From Telopea speciosissima (Eukaryota; Streptophyta; Magnoliopsida; Proteales; Proteaceae), in contig NC_057921.1 of the NCBI RefSeq assembly GCF_018873765.1, forward strand, positions 27,191,784-27,255,783: 64,000 bases of DNA, in the 5' to 3' direction. Below the pieces are notes generated by a model that searched no databases, was not told where the DNA came from, and saw only the letters and a program-made list of their open reading frames with translations. Shown piece by piece: positions 57,667 through 64,000 of this stretch (positions within the stretch are counted from its first letter, which is position 1; every line of letters starts with the position of its first letter). Both the position numbers and the translations under genes were made by a program.

Positions 57667-59083
57667 CTTTTTTTTTTTTTTTTTTTGGTTGGAAATGAAT
57701 TTATTCAGCAAGCCGGGAAACACTCCTGCTACTTGAGGCGACACACTCAGAAAAACAGGGATTGGAATTGGGCCAAACCATCCTTCCCGAAACGGATAGG
57801 GCCCTCCTGGCAAGGCTATCTACTATTGAATTAGTAGACCTTGGAACAAAAGAAAAGATACAATCACCCAAATAAGAAGAAATATGCCTAATATCCTCCA
57901 AAATAGGCAGTATTCTAAGATCAGGCGATTTTGAAGGATCAAGAAGGTAGGAGATAACAATTTGATTATCACTCTCAACGACAATGGAAAGAGTCCCCTC
58001 AAAAACAGCCTCCAACAGCCCCTCCCGGATCGCCAAAGCCTCCCCAACAAGGATATCCTCAAAGACCACCGGGCTATAAACCGCAATGCAACTCCTGCTG
58101 AGATGATCACGAATGACAAAATCCACTCCACTTCTCTTCAAGTCCTGATCCAAATACACATCACAGTTAAGCTTGTAAGCCCCCTGAGGCGGAGGAGACC
58201 AGGCAGGGATCTGATCCACCCTAACACGGCTTTGTTGTGACTCAGGTTTGGAACAGGCAATTAAGAACTCAGAACAAGCTTTGTGGGCTGCTTGGACCAC
58301 CTCCTCACCCGACCAAGACCTTCCATTAAAGAGCAAATCATTCCTAGAAGACCAGAGGTACCAAAGCACAAAACAGAACAAGGTCGTAAGCTCCTTGTAA
58401 ACCGTCTTCCCACGCACTAAGAGGCTACTCCAGTTTTGAATGACTTGATAAAGCTTAAGGTTGTGCCCATTTGGAAGCAAGGAGTGCAAGCTACAACCAA
58501 ACCAGACCGCCCGCGCATACGAACAATGAAGAAAAATATGATCAATGGATTCCTCCTGAAACCCACACTTGCGGCATTGGATGTCAACAGGAATTTGGCG
58601 TTGATGTAAAGCTGCAGCCGATGCCAAGCCCCCTGCGCAAGCTCTCCAGATCAGGGTTCTAATCTTAGGAAGTGTGTTGCTCGACCAAATCGCTTTCCAA
58701 ACAGAAGAAGGAATCTGTTCCCAAGAATGGGACTTAGTCGTGGAAGGCTTAGCAGCCTCGCTCGCTGCCCACTGATTGGAAAGAAGATGGTATGCACTCT
58801 TGACCGAGAAGCGACCGTTCTTCGCTGCCCCCCACACCAGACAATCACCTCTAGGGAACAGACTTAGCTGAATTCTTTTGATGGCCTCCCTATCACTCGG
58901 ATGGAAATACTTTACAAGCATCTCCTCATTCCACTTTCTATTGCCCTGGTCAATTAGATCTGCAACAATCTGAGGAGGATCATTAACAGAGGGAGGAAAT
59001 TGCGGGCGAAAATTTGGAAGGGTTGGAACCCAACTATCAGCCCAAATTCGGATGCACTCTCCATCCCCAACTCTCCAGAGCAG
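57667..59083 (-). mobile_element. 5'-truncated L1 LINE
   Basis: Minus-strand insertion into the tandem array, flanked by a perfect 17-bp TSD CCCATCAATTCGTTTTC (57650-57666, 59084-59100). The poly(A) tail appears as a T run at 57668-57688. Only the 3' 1.4 kb of an L1 remains; endonuclease and RT are missing through 5' truncation during insertion. Confidence 0.96.
57701..59083 (-). pseudogene. L1 ORF2 C-terminus: zinc-binding RT-associated domain plus RNase H
   Basis: An unbroken frame of about 460 codons, unusual for a truncated LINE and so probably a fairly recent insertion. It starts at LLWRVGDGECIRIWADSW, continues through the zf-RVT domain (FSVKSAYHLLSN, WKAIWSSNTLPKIRTLIWRA, CRKCGFQEESIDHIFLHC) and ends in an RNase H fold of the RVT_3 type (KLNCDVYL, GEALAIREGLLEA, VVESDNQIVISYL, FVPRSTNSIVDSLAR). 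The first nine codons of the longest frame (before GLLWR) come from the target-site duplication and flank, so no LINE start codon exists. RNase H motifs look intact (acidic residues in NCD, EALA, ESDN, and D of VDSLA). Confidence 0.93.
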
Positions 59084-59661
59084 CCCATCAATTCGTTTTC
59101 TAAACACCACAACTTCAGTTAATAATCACTAACCATTTTTGTAGTACTTATTCAACCTAAAAGGCGTACCCAATGCACAAGATTCTTGCTTACGAGGTCT
59201 AAAGAAGATTATAATATTCACAGCCTTACCCTTGCTTTGCGGAGTGACAGTTTCTCCGCACAACTTGACAACTTTTGACTTAACAAATTTACAATTAAAA
59301 ATTAAAAACAAAAATATGTGAAAATGGTTGCATCTTTTCCTCAATTTTAATTTTCTTGGGTTTTAATTGATTTTCGGTGATTTCTGATCAATTCATTGTT
59401 CAAAACACCACATCTCCAATCGATAATCACTAATCATTTTGTAGGGGTACTCGTGCAACTAAAGGGCGTACTTAATGCATAAGACTTCGAAGGATTATAA
59501 TGTTCGCAACCTTACCCCATCTTGGCAGAGGGATAGTTTCTCCCCACGACCACGCCTACATTGATGGAACCGAATCTTCTCAACCACGCATCGGACGACT
59601 GGGCGGGTGGCATGCATCCCAAAGACAGCACCCAGCAGTGGAGAGGATCCATTTCCTCCAA

Positions 59662-60712
59662 TTACTATTTGGTGGAAGAGACAACTAAACCAATGTGCCC
59701 TCGTCCTCATGTGCATTCTTCTGCCCATCCTCGTTGTCACTAAGCCATACTCTCCCTGTCCCTTTCAACCCACCCATAAAACCAACTTTTCCCCTACATT
59801 GGAAACTCTTTTCCATCGTTTGCCATTATAGCGATGATTCAGTCAATCTGGTACAGCTCTGCCTCACGTATGTTTCTTAAGGGTGTTAAAACCTAGCCCG
59901 AACCATTAAGATGCACAAAAAAATCCGGATTGAATCGAATCGATTCTTATTGGATTGGTTTTGTGTTCGGGTACGGGAGGATCGATTGAAAATCGAATCG
60001 CACCAAACCAATCGATAACAAACTGAATGAAATCGATAAAAATATCATTGAGTATACGGTTATGAATAATTGAATTGATTTCAATATTAGTGAGCAAATT
60101 TATGATTGTAAGGGGAATTATTACAAGTCAACGCATGTGAAGTTATGAAAATATGGAAATTGATTTGTAACAATGCTTTTTCCATTGATCTCCTTTTTTA
60201 GTGTGGGGCTAATGAAATATTTAATGTAGTTGAAAAGAGAAAGAGAAAAAAATAGACACAAACGAACCCAACCCGTTTTACAAAACCCGGTACCGAATTG
60301 AATCCAAACCATTATCAACATGTTATCATAAAACTGAAGCGAAACTAAATCACACCAAAATCGAAACCGAATCGAAACTGAAAAAATCGATCCGAACCCA
60401 ACCCAAACCGACCGATTGACAACCCTAATACTGCTTCTCCTACTTATGAATGTTGGATTGGAATCTACGACCTCAAATCGTAACCTCATGAGCATATATA
60501 ACATCATCAATGAAGACATTTTGTGTTATGTGGGATCCATGCATGAGCTTTTAATATAATGGTTGAGTCTAGTAGTCGACCAACTTGACAAGCTAACAAC
60601 CCAAACCTTATACGTGGGGACACAGATCATGCATGGAGTGTTTAACTAACGATTTGTGCCAGAAGGGATTCGTGCCATGCAAGGTTGTAGTTTATTAATA
60701 TAGTTGAGGCAT
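59662..60712. repeat. Segmental duplicate, copy A
   Basis: Shares GGAAGAGACAACTAAACCAA, GTGCATTCTTCTGCCCATCC, ACTTATGAATGT-GGATTGG, ACGTGGGGACACAGATC and GGTTGTAGTTTA with copy B (62236-62718) in the same order and strand. A 0.55-kb hAT-like insertion (59878-60428) explains the length difference. No protein frame is shared. Confidence 0.9.
59878..60428. mobile_element. hAT-like non-autonomous insertion in copy A
   Basis: Absent from copy B, which shows the empty site (CTCACGTGTGCTTCTCC, 62417-62433). The ends are inverted: TTAAGGGTGTTAAAACC on the left and TTAGGGTTGTCAATCGG as the reverse complement of the right. The flanks TATGTTTC and TACTGCTTC are a diverged TSD of about 8-9 bp. Inside are many ATCGATTGAAA / CCGAATCGAAAC motifs. 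No transposase. Confidence 0.75.
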
Positions 60713-61259
60713 TGTTTGGTTTGCATTCTTGGAATGCATTTTAAGTTGATTTCGCATTATCAGATGATAAAATAATTGTTTTTATTGTTCGAGAATGCAA
60801 AATCGATCTAGAATGCATATCAAACACGATTTAAAGTTTGTAGTTTAATGATTTTCCAACTTTTATAGGCCTACATGCCTCTATGGATTGTTATTAAGTT
60901 TAGAACCAGTTGGCAAGGAAGAATCAAATTTTCCCAACTGAACTTAGAGCCTTACGAGGTATGGGAGACTGCCTCACAAGTGGAAGGTTCTTGATTATAA
61001 ATAGGAAAATTTTCTTTGATCCACGAGATAAGAATAAAAATTACAAGATAAGTAGGTTTTTATTTGTTTTACATCCACAACAATCTATTTTAAAAAGATT
61101 TACTTAATTCCCAAAGTTGGTTAGTACTCATACCAACAATAATAAAATAAAAGCACACTTTCAAAATTGCCCTAACCTCATTTAACTATTTTAAAAACCG
61201 TGAAATCCGATGAAAGTGTGCCTTAATTGTAAGAGGAGAAATCAAAGCTTCTATTGCCC

Positions 61260-61299
<40 letters not shown>

Positions 61300-61945
61300 A
61301 AAAAAAGAAAAAAAAAAAAAAAAAAGAAAAAAAAGAAGAAGAAGAAGAAGAAAGCTATATCATTTAAGTGCAAAGGGAAGTACACTTTAATTGTTGGAAT
61401 AGAAAACATTAGAAACTTATTAAGAAAACAGGATAGTTCACCCAATATCCTATGGTTCACAAATCCTTCCTAGGGTTTTGGTATGTTCCAAAATACCCTC
61501 CTGATACCTATTCCCGCCCCACAATGAATATGGGACTGTGGAAAGAATCTCAGTCAAAAGTAATAAACAAAACAAAACAAAACAACAAGAGTGAGAGAAA
61601 TAATAAAAAAATACAGGTAGAAAAAGTTGCGCACCCCTTCCCTCCTTATTTTCCCATTGTAGTTTAAAACAAATTTTTTAAACAATTTTGGGAGTTCGTT
61701 TTATTTTATTCTTGGGTGGCATGAGTACTAACCAACTTTGGGGATTTGAGTAAATCTTTTCAAAATGCATTGTGGATGTAAAACAAATTTGAAACCTACT
61801 TATCTTGTAATTTTTATTCTTATTTAGTAGATCTAAGAAAATTATCCCAAAGAAATAATAATATTAAATAAAAAAGAAAAGTTCTATTGGAATGTACCAT
61901 CTACGCCCACACATAAAGACAAAAATCCTACCCCCATGATATGCG
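60713..61945. other. No gene; long A-rich tract
   Basis: AT-rich. A purine tract at 61263-61353 holds a run of over 30 A followed by AAAG and GAA units; frames crossing it are artefacts. Confidence 0.5.
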
Positions 61946-62135
61946 GAATCGTTATCACCTCCAATTCCTGTCCGCTCCAATTCCCTCCAATCCCTCACAT
62001 AGGAGCGAAAATGATCGACCACCTAACCCACTATTCGAACACACTGCCCAAGGTGAGGTAGGATGATCATTTTAACTACTATGTGAGGGATTGGAGGGAA
62101 TTGGAGTAGACAGCGAATTGGAGATGATAAAAATT
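61946..62135. mobile_element. MITE with about 56-bp inverted repeats
   Basis: A 190-bp foldback element. The left begins GAATCGTTATCACCTCC and the reverse complement of the right GAATTTTTATCATCTCC; arms stay paired through CCAATTCCCTCCAATCCC and CTCACATAG with one small indel. CATGATATGCG flanks both ends (61935-61945, 62136-62146); 9-11 bp fits Mutator-like transposition. It lies 100 bp left of copy B of the duplicated segment. Confidence 0.93.
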
Positions 62136-62235
62136 CATGATATGCGTGCTCTCATTGGCTTGCAGGGCCATGCTGCCCCACTGAGAACGCCGACCCTTAA
62201 ATTGGGATTAAGAAATGGAGTCGCAAAGCTATTCG

Positions 62236-62718
62236 TTATTTGGTGGAACTTGGAAGAGACAACTAAACCAAAGTGCCCTCGTATTCGTGTGCATTCTTCT
62301 GCCCATCCTCGTTGTCGCTAAACCATACTCTCTCTGTCTCTTTCCCAACATTGGAAACAACTCTCTTCCTTCGTTTGCCATTCTTGCGATGATTCAGTGA
62401 ATCTGATACAGGTCTTCCTCACGTGTGCTTCTCCTACTTATGAATGTCGGATTGGAATCTACCCTTCAAACCATTTACTAAACGCATGAGCATAATAACT
62501 TCACATCATCAATGAAGACGTTTTTGTGTTAGATATGGGATCCATGAGCTTAGTGGTTGATTCTAATAGGCGACTAATTTGACAAGCTAACAAACCAAAC
62601 CCTTAAAAAAAAATATAAAAAAAATTCTTACGTGGGGACACAGATCTTGCATGGAATCTTTAAGTGACGATTTGTGCCAGAAAGGGTTTCGTGCCATACA
62701 AGGTTGTAGTTTAGTGAT
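62236..62718. repeat. Segmental duplicate, copy B (empty site)
   Basis: The uninterrupted relative of 59662-60712, without the hAT-like insertion. A short A-rich expansion (62608-62628) is private to this copy. Confidence 0.9.
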
Positions 62719-63212
62719 ATTTTTATATTCACTATTCTCTCTTAGAATGTCTGCTAATATATGATTAGACTAATGCCCGCTAAATAATGACATTGCTTAT
62801 ACTTTACACCAACACGTGGCAACCTCCCCATCATTAGATTCTCTCTGATCCGTTTTCACCCTAAGCTTATGACGAGACTTTGACAGCAAATCACCCACTT
62901 AGTCAAAACCGCACAGTTTGTTAGATTCTTTTGTTGACTGAGGACATTTCAGTAAATTCAAAAACAAACGTCATAAAAAAAAATTCCAAAGAACATCGAA
63001 GGTCGGCGAAAGTGTTAACAGAGCAGAAAAGGAAAAGAAATTAACTAATTAGAAACATTTACAAAGTGGGAAAATCTCTTCTTAGTACGTAATTCGTTAA
63101 AATAACTATAATATCCAAAAAAAAAAAAAAACAAAATTATATACTGAAAAAGAAAGAACAAGGAAACATGTATCTGTTTAGATTCTCGAAAATCTTCAAA
63201 GGTGAAGAAAGT
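62719..63212 (-). other. 3' flank of the terminal gene
   Basis: AT-rich sequence with no other frame. It would include the 3' untranslated region of the minus-strand gene at 63213; a T-rich tract appears on that strand near 63118-63132. Confidence 0.45.
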
Positions 63213-63851
63213 TCAACTTCTGCTCAAAGGAGAAAGTTCTTGAACAACCTTGGTCGTCTTATGCTGCCGGAAAACCTTCATCGAACTCGGAAAATACCAA
63301 CGCCTACCTTTCAATTTGCAATCACCACCGGCAGATTCAGAGATAGAAGAAATTCCGACCGATTTAGACCTGATCATCTTCATGTTTTCAATCTGTAGGT
63401 TCTCTTTCTCTTCCTTTACTTCATCTGCTTTCTTCGTCTTTGTTGAAGACTTGAATACAGGCGGCCACAGTGATGATCTGGTACGACTCACAACAGGTGG
63501 AATCAGTGCTACGGCGTCCTTATGGGACGGTCTGCGTCGGATGAAGCTAAAGGTAGTGGATCTGGACCGTTGGAAAGCAGGATCGCAGTCGATAAGATTG
63601 GAAAAGGATCCGACGGTTCGTACTCCGATTTCGGCGCTGGATTTGGGAGCGTCGATAGAGGAGGAAAGAGAAAACGAAGAGGAAGATGAAGAAGAAGAAG
63701 AAGAAGATGAGTAGCAGCACGAGCACGGCCGAACGTTAGCGCATTCGGGGCAGAGGCGAAGGAGACGATCTCTGAGACAGAGAGGGCAGACACCGGTGCT
63801 TCTTCGCTTCAAGGGGTGATTTCGACATTTCCATAGCTCTTCTTCGTCCAT
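63213..63851 (-). CDS. Conserved plant protein of unknown function, Cys-rich N-terminus
   Basis: A single-exon frame of 212 residues starting MDEEELWKC; an in-frame TTG four codons upstream is not a credible start. The N-terminus has metal-ligand-like spacing: C9, H12, C22, C25, C34, C37 and a C43-C46 cluster. A serine run of about 12 (about 47-60) and low-complexity linkers follow. The C-terminus has the basic motif RSKSVGIS (about 155-162) and WYFPSSMKVFR (185-195) with a VVQELSPLSRS end. I recognise this arrangement from small plant proteins without an assigned role; I do not know the name. There is no signal peptide or membrane segment, and the basic tail could suit a nuclear or membrane-peripheral site. 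The frame looks intact and functional. Confidence 0.88.
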   Translation of the reverse strand: MDEEELWKCRNHPLKRRSTGVCPLCLRDRLLRLCPECANVRPCSCCYSSSSSSSSSSSSFSLSSSIDAPKSSAEIGVRTVGSFSNLIDCDPAFQRSRSTTFSFIRRRPSHKDAVALIPPVVSRTRSSLWPPVFKSSTKTKKADEVKEEKENLQIENMKMIRSKSVGISSISESAGGDCKLKGRRWYFPSSMKVFRQHKTTKVVQELSPLSRS

Positions 63852-63973
63852 TGCGAATAGCAAACTAAGCTCTGCTACTGCTTCTTCTTCTTCTTCCTCG
63901 CAAAGTGTGTCTCCGTGCTTTCGCTCTGATCCAAGCTTGTGTGTGTTCTAGATTGCAGAGATTTTGGTTTTGG

Positions 63974-63982
63974 ATTTAAATA
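63974..63982 (-). promoter_or_regulatory. TATA box of the gene at 63213-63851
   Basis: On the minus strand CTATTTAAATCC lies about 125 bp before the start codon, followed by a CT-rich leader (63870-63900), a usual plant promoter layout. Confidence 0.6.
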
Positions 63983-64000
63983 GTCAAGCAGCAAGGATTA

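Larger units (their letters stand above)
56723..59545 (-). repeat. Tandem array of about 290-bp SINE-containing units
   Basis: Unit starts (ACTTTTGAATTAATAACTT) fall at 56723, 57033, 57321 and 59271; a fourth, 5'-shortened unit begins about 57607 and is split by the L1 insertion. Each unit has an AT-rich half (TTTTAATTTTCTAGGG, TTTTGGCTGATTTCC, CAATCAATAATCACTAA) and a half that on the minus strand matches the 3' body of Au SINEs (CTCCGCACACC, AAGGGACA, CCTTACCC, GGATTATAATGTT, GTACCCAATGCACAAGA). Units diverge by point changes and small indels. Box A and box B are absent. Confidence 0.88.

Noticed and set aside
61210..61473. Lys-rich and Phe-rich frames across the A tract
   Set aside because: They are translations of the poly(A) run on either strand.

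Overview
The window is nuclear DNA of a flowering plant, apparently not a grass. Evidence: Ty1/Copia and Tat-lineage Ty3/Gypsy retrotransposons with plant-type domains, Au-type SINEs, RTE and L1 LINEs, many MITEs, and plant genes that can be read with their introns. I cannot name the species. Most of the 64 kb is transposable-element DNA in nested layers. Many boundaries could be fixed from target-site duplications (TSDs) read directly in the sequence.

Two genes look ordinary and single-copy. The first is a four-exon gene at 25492-27892 (+) for SWC6, the HIT-zinc-finger subunit of the SWR1 chromatin remodeller. Its introns hold a miniature LTR retrotransposon (TRIM) and an Au SINE, both with perfect TSDs. 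The second, at 63213-63851 (-), encodes a conserved plant protein of unknown function with a Cys-rich N-terminus. A third intact reading frame, RBX1 (RING subunit of cullin ubiquitin ligases, 30680-31036, -), sits inside a 1.8-kb Mutator-like element with about 85-bp terminal inverted repeats and a 9-bp TSD. It is a Pack-MULE, and it lies inside the LTR of a Tat Gypsy element.

Layout. 1-2698: 5' end of a Tat Gypsy element (-). 3026-4482: hAT-like non-autonomous element. 7993-9014: Au SINE, then a 283-bp tandem duplication whose second copy took up a MITE. 9015-10316: LTR-like sequence followed by a primer-binding-like site. 13345-13590: PPR pseudogene. 15764-24025: full-length RTE LINE (-) with a Copia element nested near its 3' end. 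24140-24334: MITE. 25492-27892: SWC6. 28505-28890: ERECTA-like kinase pseudogene. 29568-35603: LTR and antisense ORF of a second Tat element, broken by the Pack-MULE and by a 1.57-kb element that carries a captured MYB promoter plus first exon. 37199-44605: decayed SIRE-like Copia element flanked and split by two solo LTRs of one family in opposite orientations. 45151-55416: third Tat element, nearly complete, with two LTRs, gag, protease, RT, RNase H, archaeal-type RNase H, integrase, a 75-bp tandem repeat and an antisense ORF. 56723-59545: tandem array of about 290-bp units containing SINE sequence, split by a 5'-truncated L1. 59662-62718: duplicated segment plus a long-TIR MITE. 63213-63851: the last gene.

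The host genes do not form a pathway here. The main biology of the window is gene capture by DNA transposons (RBX1, MYB) and antisense coding capacity in Tat retrotransposons. The finest evidence is the set of dated insertions, because duplicated host segments preserve empty sites.
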